Both the position numbers and the translations under genes were made by a program. From positions 70,207 to 104,493 of the forward strand of contig JAKMEE010000014.1 in assembly GCA_022426155.1 (NCBI GenBank): 34,287 nt of DNA, in the 5' to 3' direction. The stretch's first letter is position 1; each line of letters begins with the position of its first letter. The notes beneath the pieces were generated by a model. It worked only from the letters and a program-made list of their open reading frames with translations. It was not told the origin of the DNA and made no database searches. Positions 16,149 to 23,655 of the stretch are shown in pieces. This stretch comes from Candidatus Poseidonia sp. GTDB lineage: Archaea > Thermoplasmatota > Poseidoniia > Poseidoniales > Poseidoniaceae.

Positions 16149-18389
16149 ATGACGGTGACTCTGGCTGATATTCAAGCCTCGCTTCTCTCACGAGATTTGC
16201 TTGGCTCTGCTGCGTTCCGACATGGGTCATCCGATGCGGTCATCCTCCATTCAGGAGGGCCCGCATCGCACTTGGCACGCTGGTCGCTCATCGCAGCCCC
16301 TCCACGTTTGAGAGTCACTGTGCGTCAACCTTCTCGAGATGAAATGCCTGCTGCTCAGCAACATTCACCGCTCAATGGCGAGCTCTATCTCAACGAATCA
16401 AACAGCATCCTGCGGGGGGAGGTGGAAGAATGGAAACATGGCTGTTGGTATCACAAAGTCACACTTCTGGCAAAGAATTTGACTGATTTGATGTCTAAAC
16501 TCCAGCCGTTGAGTGGAACGGATGAATTCTCAAATCCCGTCATGGATGAAATGCCAAAGCGGCCGTTTTGGTCGGGGGCACTTGCGTATGATCTGGTTCA
16601 GTGGACCCAACCCCTTCGATTACAACACCCTCCAGAAGAAGGAGCGCTCTTGGCTGTTCTTTGGTACGTTGAACGGGGAGTGATTCAGGAAACAAGCAAC
16701 GGCAACTGGTCAGTTTTTGGTACCGACGAATGGACCAAGCAGGCTACATTGGCCATGACTGAACCTTCCGTAGCACAACCAATCAAACATCCCAATACAT
16801 ACGAAGAACATACAGATCATACCAAAGAAACTCACATGAAGAACATTGAACGAGTTCGGGAAGGTATCATTCAAGGGCAAGTTTATCAGGTTAATATTGG
16901 GAATCATTGGAGTGGGAACATTGACCACCCTTACGAGATATTTACTCGTCTATGCGTGGACAACCCCGCCCCCTACTCCGCGTATATTGAAGCGCAGGAC
17001 ATCGGGTTTGCATTGGTCTGCAGTTCCCCAGAATCTCTGCTTCAATGCAACCAAAAAACACTACGAACATCACCCATCAAAGGAACCTGCACCCAAGGAA
17101 TGACTGAGACTGAAGCTGCTGAACATCGGCAAAACATGCTCGGTGATGAGAAGGAGCGGGCTGAACATCGGATGCTTGTCGACCTCATGCGTAATGATAT
17201 CTCAGCGGTTTCGGAAGTCGGAAGTGTCTCTGTAGACCGATTTGATGTTGAAAGTTATGCCAATGTACAACATCTTGTGAGTCATATCACCGGTGTCTTT
17301 CAAGAAGGCAAAGACGGAATTCAAGCCCTGAACGCCCTCTTCCCGGGCGGTTCAATCACAGGATGTCCACGAACCATGGTCTGTGCAGTGATTGACGAAT
17401 TAGAACAACGACCTCGTTCATTCTGGACGGGGTCGTTGGGCTGGGTGGATGTTCATACGGGCGAGGGCTCTTGGAACATCCTCATCCGGACGCTTGAAGC
17501 ACATCGATCTGGTTCGGTATGGACTGGAAGTATTGGTGCTGGCGGGGGCATTACCATCGCCTCAAATGCAGAACGGGAGGTCGCTGAGGCGACCTGGAAG
17601 GGAGCGGCACTCAGGGTCGCATCGGGTTGGATGCAACCAGAGACTTTGCCTCTTGCGAAAGGACCACTGGGGATTCATCCGATTGAACATCGAACAAGCA
17701 CGAAAATGTCAACCTCATCGGGCAATATCCTCAGTTTGGCTGAGCGACAAAAACAAGGCAGCGACTGTGGTGTTCTCTTCATTGACAATTTAGATTCCTT
17801 CTCATACAACATCGCGAACGTCGTAGCAGAATCTGGGTATCATGTCACAATGGTTCAGGGCCGAACACAAGAGGCAGACCGGTTGGCCGACCCTGTTGCG
17901 TTGTTTGATTTCCTTGATGCTCTCCAACCATCTCATTTGATACTCGGCCCTGGACCTGGAACGCCTTCTGATGCTCCGTTAACAATGGCATGTGCACATC
18001 ATGCGATAGCTGGGCAACTCAAAATACCCGTCTTGGGCATTTGTTTGGGGCATCAAGCCCTTGCCTTAGCCGACGGCATGGAGGTCTTGCCGTCACCGCA
18101 GGGCCCTGTTCACGGCGTCCCGTGCCAGATTGAACACAATGGAAGAGGATTGTACAACGGCATGGAAAATCCTTTGTCACTGACACGGTATAATTCATTG
18201 GTAGCAATGAATCCCAGCATAAACAAAACGATGGAGATAACGGCAACAGAATGTCACTCTGGGTTGATTATGGGGCTTGCACATCCAACTTTCCCTATTC
18301 ATGGATTCCAATACCACCCAGAGTCCGTTGGCTCCTCAAGTGGAGAAGCCCTCATCCACCAATTTCTGAAGATTCCATCGGATGGTTGA
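16149..18389 (+). CDS. pabBA: Aminodeoxychorismate synthase, fused PabB-PabA (chorismate domain then glutamine amidotransferase)
   Basis: The enzyme amidates chorismate to 4-amino-4-deoxychorismate with ammonia from glutamine, the first committed step to p-aminobenzoate. In 746 residues the chorismate-binding domain comes first (about 1-515) and the class I amidotransferase last (about 535-746). This is the order found in TrpE-TrpG and PhzE fusions. PIKGT with K311 is the PabB-type signature; anthranilate synthases have Ala at this lysine position (PIAGT). Also visible are MLVDLMRNDIS, GGSITGCPRTM and TGSIGAGGGITIASNAE. The amidotransferase has DNLDSFSYNIANV, LGPGPGTPSD, nucleophile C632 in GICLGHQA, and H723/E725 in YHPES. 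It begins one base after the pabC-like stop. PabB rather than TrpE function rests on the lysine and the neighbour. Confidence 0.88.
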   Translation: MTVTLADIQASLLSRDLLGSAAFRHGSSDAVILHSGGPASHLARWSLIAAPPRLRVTVRQPSRDEMPAAQQHSPLNGELYLNESNSILRGEVEEWKHGCWYHKVTLLAKNLTDLMSKLQPLSGTDEFSNPVMDEMPKRPFWSGALAYDLVQWTQPLRLQHPPEEGALLAVLWYVERGVIQETSNGNWSVFGTDEWTKQATLAMTEPSVAQPIKHPNTYEEHTDHTKETHMKNIERVREGIIQGQVYQVNIGNHWSGNIDHPYEIFTRLCVDNPAPYSAYIEAQDIGFALVCSSPESLLQCNQKTLRTSPIKGTCTQGMTETEAAEHRQNMLGDEKERAEHRMLVDLMRNDISAVSEVGSVSVDRFDVESYANVQHLVSHITGVFQEGKDGIQALNALFPGGSITGCPRTMVCAVIDELEQRPRSFWTGSLGWVDVHTGEGSWNILIRTLEAHRSGSVWTGSIGAGGGITIASNAEREVAEATWKGAALRVASGWMQPETLPLAKGPLGIHPIEHRTSTKMSTSSGNILSLAERQKQGSDCGVLFIDNLDSFSYNIANVVAESGYHVTMVQGRTQEADRLADPVALFDFLDALQPSHLILGPGPGTPSDAPLTMACAHHAIAGQLKIPVLGICLGHQALALADGMEVLPSPQGPVHGVPCQIEHNGRGLYNGMENPLSLTRYNSLVAMNPSINKTMEITATECHSGLIMGLAHPTFPIHGFQYHPESVGSSSGEALIHQFLKIPSDG

Positions 18390-18425
18390 AGAATCACGCT
18401 CATGTCGCAGAGTTGAGGGACCCCT

Positions 18426-18812
18426 ATGCCGACCTGCCGACACTGTGGAAGCACCTACCCCCGTGAACATTTTATCCACGGCAATGGACCCAAAACCCAA
18501 GTCTGTGTTCGATGCGGTGTTGAACAAGGTTTGGTGTCGAAAGAAGACGTTCCCGTTCATTTCACCAAAGAACTCGCTAACGCTCGGTTCTCAGCTGTGG
18601 CTCGCCGATACAGCATCTTCCTTTACATTCCATTCTTGTGGGGTTTGTGGCTGTTCACACTTTCCGATGTGGAGCCATGGGGCCTGTTTTTCCTCGGCCT
18701 TCTCGTTCTCCTCACCCTCCTCGCACCAGTGGTTTTCATTTACCGTGGCGGACGGTTTTCAGGAGACATGGCACGTCTCAGCCCTGCATACGACCGCCCC
18801 AAAGGACATTGA
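18426..18812 (+). CDS. Zinc-ribbon plus two-helix membrane protein, hypothetical
   Basis: In this 128-residue protein the N-terminus is a four-cysteine zinc ribbon: CRHC at residues 4-7 and CVRC at 27-30, about 20 residues apart. A charged linker (31-60) follows. Two membrane helices lie at about 63-80 (IFLYIPFLWGLWLFTL) and 86-108 (LFFLGLLVLLTLLAPVVFIY). The tail is basic and polar. The ribbon probably faces the cytosol. I recognise no specific family, and small zinc-ribbon membrane proteins of this layout are common and mostly uncharacterised. It begins 36 bases after pabBA and may be co-transcribed with it. Its stop lies two bases from the convergent stop of the YchF-like gene, leaving no room for a classical terminator between them. 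Confidence 0.72.
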   Translation: MPTCRHCGSTYPREHFIHGNGPKTQVCVRCGVEQGLVSKEDVPVHFTKELANARFSAVARRYSIFLYIPFLWGLWLFTLSDVEPWGLFFLGLLVLLTLLAPVVFIYRGGRFSGDMARLSPAYDRPKGH

Positions 18813-18814
18813 AC

Positions 18815-20110
18815 TCACGATTTAGCGTGAATTTTGAGGACGTCTCCGTCGCTTAACTCGTGTTCAGCCCCGACAACTCGGCGTGTTTTTCCATCCACGC
18901 CTCGGATGAATCCATCACCCAAATCGGTGTGAACATGGTAGGCTAATGCTTTGGCTTGTATGGAAGATGGAACGACAAATGCATCTGGAAGGACCTTCCC
19001 CTCTCCATCGACCCAGTGAGTCTCATCTTGCACGGGGTAAACAACGATACGTTCCAATTGATCAAACAATACGCGGTCAAGCAAACGGGCCACCCCTGTA
19101 CCGCCAGCATCCATGATTTTCTTCATCATGTGATTGAGAGCTTTCTCCTGAGGCTCGCTCAATGATGCATCGTTGAGCAGTGCGAAACTTGTATCGCCTG
19201 GTTGATAATCGATCATACCTGCAGAGGTGGCGCGTCGAAGCGCTAATTCCATGTCCGCCATGCATGGCTCCAATGCAATATCTTGGAACGAAGAGAGGAC
19301 ACCTGGGGGCGCTATATCGAACTTATTGGCTGCGTAAGCGATGGGGAACAAAGATTGGCGGAGAACTTGAGCGAGGTGGCGAAGAACTGAGGCATCCCAT
19401 TCCCAAGGTTGGACTGAGACTGTCGTACTTTGTTGGAATTCATGCAGGGCTTGATTGACGGATGAGGCCGTAGCACCCAGTCCACTCAATCGTTCATGAA
19501 TAAACGAGGCAAGACCTTTGTCGCCTTCAGCCTGGACACGCCGAACACCACGAGACCATCCCTCGTTGAGAATACCAGCAATCCAAGCGTCCAATTCCTC
19601 ATGGAGAAATGTAATCTCTTCATGCAATGAGGCAATGGCTTGTTCTGAATTTGAAGCCCCACCAAGGAATTGACCTTCCAGATCAGTGGAGCCCGCGGCA
19701 TCGACCACTTGGATCAGTGCGTCGCTGTTGGCCAAATCAGAAAGAAAGGCATTACCCCGACCTCTTCCTTCACTTGCTCCAGGAACCAGTCCAGCTACAT
19801 CGACCAAGGCCACAGGAACAAAGCGGCGATGAGCAATGCAAGACCCCGTACGGGGCTGGCAAAGACTTCCCTTTCTGGGATCCTCAACTTGTGTTTCTTC
19901 CAATCGACCATCTTGCTCCAATCGTTCGCGTAACTGTTTGCAAGGGCAAGAGAGCCTTGCTTCAACGAAGGCAACACCGACATTGGGGTCAATGGTGCAA
20001 AACGGATAATTGGCAATGTCGACTTGGGCTTGAGTTGCTGCACTGAAAAATGTGGATTTCCCCACGTTTGGTTTTCCAACCAACCCAATTCGCAATTCAT
20101 TCACGACCAA
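18815..20110 (-). CDS. YchF/OBG-family GTPase with TGS domain
   Basis: This translation-factor-class P-loop protein probably acts at the ribosome. In 431 residues: G1 GKPNVGKST; switch I region ANYPFCTIDPNVG, characteristic of OBG-like proteins; G3 DVAGLVPGASEGRGRGNAF; a helical insert (about 150-260) rich in charged residues; and G4 NKFD. Canonical bacterial YchF has NxxE and prefers ATP, so NKFD suggests GTP here, as in archaeal relatives. The C-terminal TGS domain begins near 345 and ends in ELSDGDVLKIHAK. A Cys-containing insert after the switch region (RLSCPCKQ and SLCQPRTGSC) is unusual and might bind metal or sense redox. The listed start is TTG 20110; GTG 20104 is an alternative, with GAGGAG upstream. 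It follows the EF-hand membrane protein by nine bases. Confidence 0.88.
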   Translation of the reverse strand: MVVNELRIGLVGKPNVGKSTFFSAATQAQVDIANYPFCTIDPNVGVAFVEARLSCPCKQLRERLEQDGRLEETQVEDPRKGSLCQPRTGSCIAHRRFVPVALVDVAGLVPGASEGRGRGNAFLSDLANSDALIQVVDAAGSTDLEGQFLGGASNSEQAIASLHEEITFLHEELDAWIAGILNEGWSRGVRRVQAEGDKGLASFIHERLSGLGATASSVNQALHEFQQSTTVSVQPWEWDASVLRHLAQVLRQSLFPIAYAANKFDIAPPGVLSSFQDIALEPCMADMELALRRATSAGMIDYQPGDTSFALLNDASLSEPQEKALNHMMKKIMDAGGTGVARLLDRVLFDQLERIVVYPVQDETHWVDGEGKVLPDAFVVPSSIQAKALAYHVHTDLGDGFIRGVDGKTRRVVGAEHELSDGDVLKIHAKS

Positions 20111-20119
20111 GACGAAATG

Positions 20120-22060
20120 TCACTCCTCTTCGGATGAAGAGGGTGTGATGCCATGGCTGCGACGAATCTGTGCAATAGCGATGTCAATTTCTGGGAGGTT
20201 CAATTCTCCATCTCCATCAAGATCCATGCTTGCCAACAAATCAGAGGCGTTTTCGATGGTCAAGAACGGGACGTTGGAGGCCTTCATGGCAGCCAAGAAT
20301 TCTTTTGCGTCCACCTTACCTGAGGCGTCAAGGTCCATTGAGGCAAAGACTTGGAAGACACTTTGACCACTATCGGTCAAGTATTGAACAAATTGAATCA
20401 TGGCTTCGGTGGGGGTCATCAGAACCGTGTGGCCCCCCTTTGCTTCTTCACCAGAACCTACAACAAGGGTTGTGTCGACTCCAACACCCCTACCCAGGAG
20501 TTGCCGAATGGTTGTTGAAGAGCCCTCGACCATGGTGTAGGTTGCCACGTCGGATACTTGGTCTGCTTCGACACGAGTACCCACAGAAATTCCTGTTCGA
20601 ATGATGACAAGCGTGGCGAAGATTGCACCGATACCGAGCAAGTAGAACATAGCGGCTCCAGTCAGGAAGAAGCCGCCGGATTGTGCAACAGCGTCTTCAA
20701 CACCTGAGGCAGCAACAGCATTGTTTGTGAAATCCCCTGTCACAAAAGTGAGAGTTGAGGAAACACCACCAACAAGCACCAACCACATAGCCATATTAGC
20801 GGTTGATGGGGTAGCGAGCTTCTTGTTCACTGCCAAAGGATAGTTTGTGAAGGATGCTGCGAGAATCAATAAGCCACCAACGGTGAATTGCATGCCCATG
20901 TCGATTGAATGAGCCATAGCGCCAAGTTCTCCAGTTCCAACGAAGGCGTCCATTGAAGTGAAGTAACCACCAATGGCAAAGAAAGGAAGTAAGACAAAGG
21001 CGAACAAAGCAGCGGTTGCACCCGGGTTCTTCACCACTGAACTGAGTCCTGAACTGGCTGTCATGATGATGTTAACAGAGGCTGCGAAGAGAGGTATGAG
21101 GGCCAGCGTCAACAAGATTGCTCCAACGTTGGTCAGGAAGTTACTGGCCGATGCATCGGTCATGAAGAATGGAGGGATGGTCATGAACAACAGGACCATG
21201 CTCGCCGTTCGCATTGATCCAGACCAAATGGGTTGGTTGGAAACCATTGGAATCACGTAATAGCCCACGGCAAACATCAGTGCGAGTGGAACCCATCCAG
21301 TTGAAACTCGCTCGCCCAACCACACCGTTTGAGTTGATGAGGACAATTCGCCAAAGAACAGGAAAAACATCGCAATGATGTTCGATGTTAATGCCATCAC
21401 CAAGAACCAGGAACTGGTTGAAAGTTCCTCATCGCCTCGACCAGCGATGGTAATCAAGACGTTGATGAGCACTGGAATCAAGATGAAGCCAATGGCAAGA
21501 GTTTCCAAGCTGAGTAGGAAGCGGGATATGCCGGTTGCTTCGGTATCAATACCAAGGAATCCAAGGATGACAGGGAGCACATAGCTTGTTACAACCATAA
21601 CAGAAAGTAAGAGAGCCATCATGGAAGCGTTCGCTTCACTAGCCAATCGTCCGTTACCATTTCGAGCTGCAGCAAGCATGGCGCCTCCCACCAATCCATA
21701 GAGCAAGGCAACACCGAGAAGGTGCTGAGTGGCATCACGGAGGGATGAGCCATCATCGTACGACCAACCAATGCTGGCTAAAGAGTCCAATGCAGTAGGG
21801 TCGTAAGAATGCCAAGCTGCAAGGAACCCGAGCACGCTTGCAAAGACAAACCAAAGCATACCGAAGTTCATCCATGTGCGAGAGCCACTTCCATTTTTGT
21901 CATCAAAGAGATCGACAAGGCCGGGTGGGTTTTTTCGCAATATGAACAAACCGATTTGCTTCAGGGCCGCTCCCATTTCACCGACACCTCGTGCGAGTGA
22001 TTGGGATAGGAAAAAGAGGGTTGCTACCAAAATAGTTGTTGAAATGAAGACTGTTTCCAT
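20120..22060 (-). CDS. Heme-copper-oxidase subunit I-like 12-helix membrane protein lacking CuB histidines, fused to a C-terminal EF-hand pair
   Basis: The 646 residues have an extra N-terminal helix (5-22), then about 12 helices (64-487), then a soluble tail. Local motifs resemble cbb3 oxidase subunit CcoN in the same order. LRDATQHLLGVALLYG corresponds to helix 2 (H113). VWLGE with VGYYVIPMVSNQPIWS corresponds to helix 6, where CcoN has YGH and YYFIP...RPIYS. SVNIIMTASSG corresponds to CcoN INGxMTLSG. AMAHSIDMG in helix 10 corresponds to GHVHSGALG (H384). The CuB histidine is E250, and the HH pair of helix 7 is absent. Only H113 and H384 lie in matching helices, so O2 reduction is very unlikely, while binding one b-type heme is possible. 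Residues 576-587 and 613-624 are canonical EF-hand loops (DLDASGKVDAKE, DLDGDGELNLPE). Strong Shine-Dalgarno GGAGGTG precedes ATG 22060. Homology is inferred by eye. Confidence 0.72.
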   Translation of the reverse strand: METVFISTTILVATLFFLSQSLARGVGEMGAALKQIGLFILRKNPPGLVDLFDDKNGSGSRTWMNFGMLWFVFASVLGFLAAWHSYDPTALDSLASIGWSYDDGSSLRDATQHLLGVALLYGLVGGAMLAAARNGNGRLASEANASMMALLLSVMVVTSYVLPVILGFLGIDTEATGISRFLLSLETLAIGFILIPVLINVLITIAGRGDEELSTSSWFLVMALTSNIIAMFFLFFGELSSSTQTVWLGERVSTGWVPLALMFAVGYYVIPMVSNQPIWSGSMRTASMVLLFMTIPPFFMTDASASNFLTNVGAILLTLALIPLFAASVNIIMTASSGLSSVVKNPGATAALFAFVLLPFFAIGGYFTSMDAFVGTGELGAMAHSIDMGMQFTVGGLLILAASFTNYPLAVNKKLATPSTANMAMWLVLVGGVSSTLTFVTGDFTNNAVAASGVEDAVAQSGGFFLTGAAMFYLLGIGAIFATLVIIRTGISVGTRVEADQVSDVATYTMVEGSSTTIRQLLGRGVGVDTTLVVGSGEEAKGGHTVLMTPTEAMIQFVQYLTDSGQSVFQVFASMDLDASGKVDAKEFLAAMKASNVPFLTIENASDLLASMDLDGDGELNLPEIDIAIAQIRRSHGITPSSSEEE

Positions 22061-22074
22061 GCATCACACCTCCA

Positions 22075-22356
22075 TTATTCTGCGAGCACCTCGCCCACAA
22101 GTGTGGCCACGATGGCCCCGACTCCAACAAGGAATCCAATCAAGTAATACCAAATGCCGCTCCCACCGAGATTTCCAATGAGAGGCACGACTTCACCCAA
22201 GAGCGGAAGGTTGTCCCAGCCGAAGACATTTGAAAAGAGTGAATAAAGGCCCATGAGACCCACAAAAATGAGAGTGAGGACAATGCGGCTTGAGGTTGGT
22301 TCACCTGTTCCAACCGTGGTATCTGGCAGCGATGTGGAGTTTGACACGGGTCTCAC
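22075..22356 (-). CDS. Small two-helix membrane protein, possible partner of the oxidase-like protein
   Basis: In this 93-residue protein a polar Ser/Thr-rich N-terminus (1-22) precedes one membrane helix at about 24-44 (IVLTLIFVGLMGLYSLFSNVF). A loop with several Gly and Pro follows (NLPLLGEVVPLIGNLGGSG), then a second helix at about 68-90 (IWYYLIGFLVGVGAIVATLV). There are no cysteines, histidines or recognised motifs. The start is GTG 22356, or GTG 22347 with AAAGGTGA just upstream; the downstream start has the better ribosome-site spacing. It ends 14 bases before the EF-hand membrane protein, so the two are almost certainly co-transcribed and may form a complex, like the small accessory subunits of oxidases. 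That partnership is inference from position only. Confidence 0.65.
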   Translation of the reverse strand: MRPVSNSTSLPDTTVGTGEPTSSRIVLTLIFVGLMGLYSLFSNVFGWDNLPLLGEVVPLIGNLGGSGIWYYLIGFLVGVGAIVATLVGEVLAE

Positions 22357-22453
22357 CTTTACATGACCCCATAGGGGTCATTCCGCCCACTTGACGGGCG
22401 GTGATAAACATTCACCATCCCGTTTGACGAAAATATGCGGCTATAGGCCCAAT
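22357..22453 (-). promoter_or_regulatory. Leader/promoter of the small-membrane-protein and oxidase-like operon, with two inverted repeats
   Basis: The 97-base gap has a TATA-like GTTTATCA (minus strand, about 22402-22409). Two perfect inverted repeats follow toward the gene: CCGCCC/GGGCGG (22383-22388 with 22396-22401) and ATGACCCC/GGGGTCAT (22363-22370 with 22374-22381, three-base spacer). If transcription starts about 25 bases after the TATA-like element, the second repeat lies at the 5' end of the message. Alternatively both are operators. This gives the two-gene unit its own regulated start within the co-directional run. Confidence 0.45.
22363..22381. repeat. Perfect 8-bp inverted repeat
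   Basis: ATGACCCC-ATA-GGGGTCAT reads the same on both strands apart from the three-base centre. It ends seven bases before the GTG 22356 start of the small membrane protein. A dyad of this kind suits a dimeric regulator or a short hairpin covering the ribosome-binding region. Confidence 0.75.
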
Positions 22454-23620
22454 TTATGGAGAGCGAAGTGCGTTAAGCACGGGTCCGCGTCGGGGCTTTG
22501 AAATTCCCAATGGCAGGGGGAGTTGACGTTCAAGAGTCAGTTCGGTTTCCCAAGTTCGCTGGCAAGAACATGAAAGTCCATCAAATTCATTCAAACTTCC
22601 AGAAACTGCATAACGTTCGATGGCTGCAACAACTTCTCCGTCGCATTGACCGCAATTATGAGAACCACGGACTTTCCCTCCTGCTGTTGGATGAACTATC
22701 AAACGTGACACCTGGTCAGCCTCACCGTTGAGACCTCCTTCAGGATGGATTGAAGGGTGAGCGAGTCGAATCATTTCAACGAGTGACCAGAGCCAGGGGG
22801 GGCGATATTCGTTATGACGATGCAATCGGTCGATCACCGTGCCTCTTTGGATGTTCATCGGATTGACCGATATTTCATCGGAGCGTTCCGCAACAGCTGC
22901 AATCCAGCGTACACTATGAGTCAAGGCATCGGATTCACTCATGAACGGTGGTTTGAACATGAGGTAGGTTTTCACGCGAAGATTGAATTTCTGCAAATTG
23001 GTGACTGCACGATCCCAAGAGGATGTGGTGAAACCTTTGTTGACGTGAAAGCGAAGAACTTCATCGTCGTAGGCTTCCAATCCAATGGCTACTGAAAACG
23101 ATGGGTTGATGGTCACAGCCCAACTCAACTTTTCTTCAGTTAATTGTTCACATCGGCTTTCCACAATCAATTCTTTGCCCAATTCATGGCAGTCACGAAG
23201 AACTGTTTCTTGGAATTCAACGGGGATTTCACGGTCTTCTAGCAAACTACCTGAGGTGTAAACTTTGATCATGTCGTGGCCTTCGAATCCATCAAATTTC
23301 GTCTTAGCTGCCTCCCATTGAGCGTGCAGATCGTCGTTGGTGACATCATCACGTGTATCGTTGAAATAGCCACAGAAGGTACAACCGGACGACCACCACC
23401 AATGGCATCCCTTGGTTCGTAGGATTACCGTAACTGCGCTACAGGGCGTTCCATCGGGCAACACTTCTGGCGTTGCATAAACCGTAGCGGGTTCAGACGC
23501 ATCCCAAGATTGCTGCCGTGCTTTAGCCCATGGTGTATTTGCTGGTGCTTTGACCAAATCATGAATCCGGAGACCTTTGCCACCTTTGCCCAACAAATTG
23601 ACAGGGGGTGGTCCATTCAT
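22454..23620 (-). CDS. Archaeosine-biosynthesis radical SAM enzyme (RaSEA type)
   Basis: The 388-residue protein fits the archaeosine RaSEA family. These enzymes work with archaeosine synthase ArcS to convert lysine-modified preQ0 at tRNA position 15 into archaeosine. The 4Fe-4S cysteines are C72, C80 and C83 in GCHWWWSSGCTFCGYFNDT, spaced C-x7-C-x2-C instead of the classic C-x3-C-x2-C. Next come IKVYTSGSLLEDREIP, the family-typical strand after the cluster, then ELIVESRCEQLTEEKL and VAIGLEAYDDEVLRFHVNKG, typical of Elp3/YhcC-like radical SAM barrels. The C-terminus has additional cysteines (HNCGQCDG and LSCSCQRTW) that could hold a second metal site. ATG 23620 is used. It lies 35 bases after the hydrolase gene on the same strand. 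Family assignment is good. A generic YhcC-like enzyme is the alternative. Confidence 0.82.
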   Translation of the reverse strand: MNGPPPVNLLGKGGKGLRIHDLVKAPANTPWAKARQQSWDASEPATVYATPEVLPDGTPCSAVTVILRTKGCHWWWSSGCTFCGYFNDTRDDVTNDDLHAQWEAAKTKFDGFEGHDMIKVYTSGSLLEDREIPVEFQETVLRDCHELGKELIVESRCEQLTEEKLSWAVTINPSFSVAIGLEAYDDEVLRFHVNKGFTTSSWDRAVTNLQKFNLRVKTYLMFKPPFMSESDALTHSVRWIAAVAERSDEISVNPMNIQRGTVIDRLHRHNEYRPPWLWSLVEMIRLAHPSIHPEGGLNGEADQVSRLIVHPTAGGKVRGSHNCGQCDGEVVAAIERYAVSGSLNEFDGLSCSCQRTWETELTLERQLPLPLGISKPRRGPVLNALRSP

Positions 23621-23655
23621 GGGGCTGCCTCATGTTGCGGTCATCGCGTGGGGTT

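Noticed and set aside
16149-18389. Anthranilate synthase TrpE-TrpG fusion
   Set aside because: The order of domains fits, but the PIKGT lysine and the adjacent class IV PLP gene favour aminodeoxychorismate synthase.
20120-22060. Working cytochrome c or quinol oxidase
   Set aside because: The CuB histidines and the high-spin heme environment cannot be found, so only an oxidase-like fold is claimed.
20120-22060. Membrane pyrophosphatase or transporter for the 12-helix protein
   Set aside because: None of the acidic pyrophosphate motifs or transporter signatures were found, while several CcoN-like segments occur in order.
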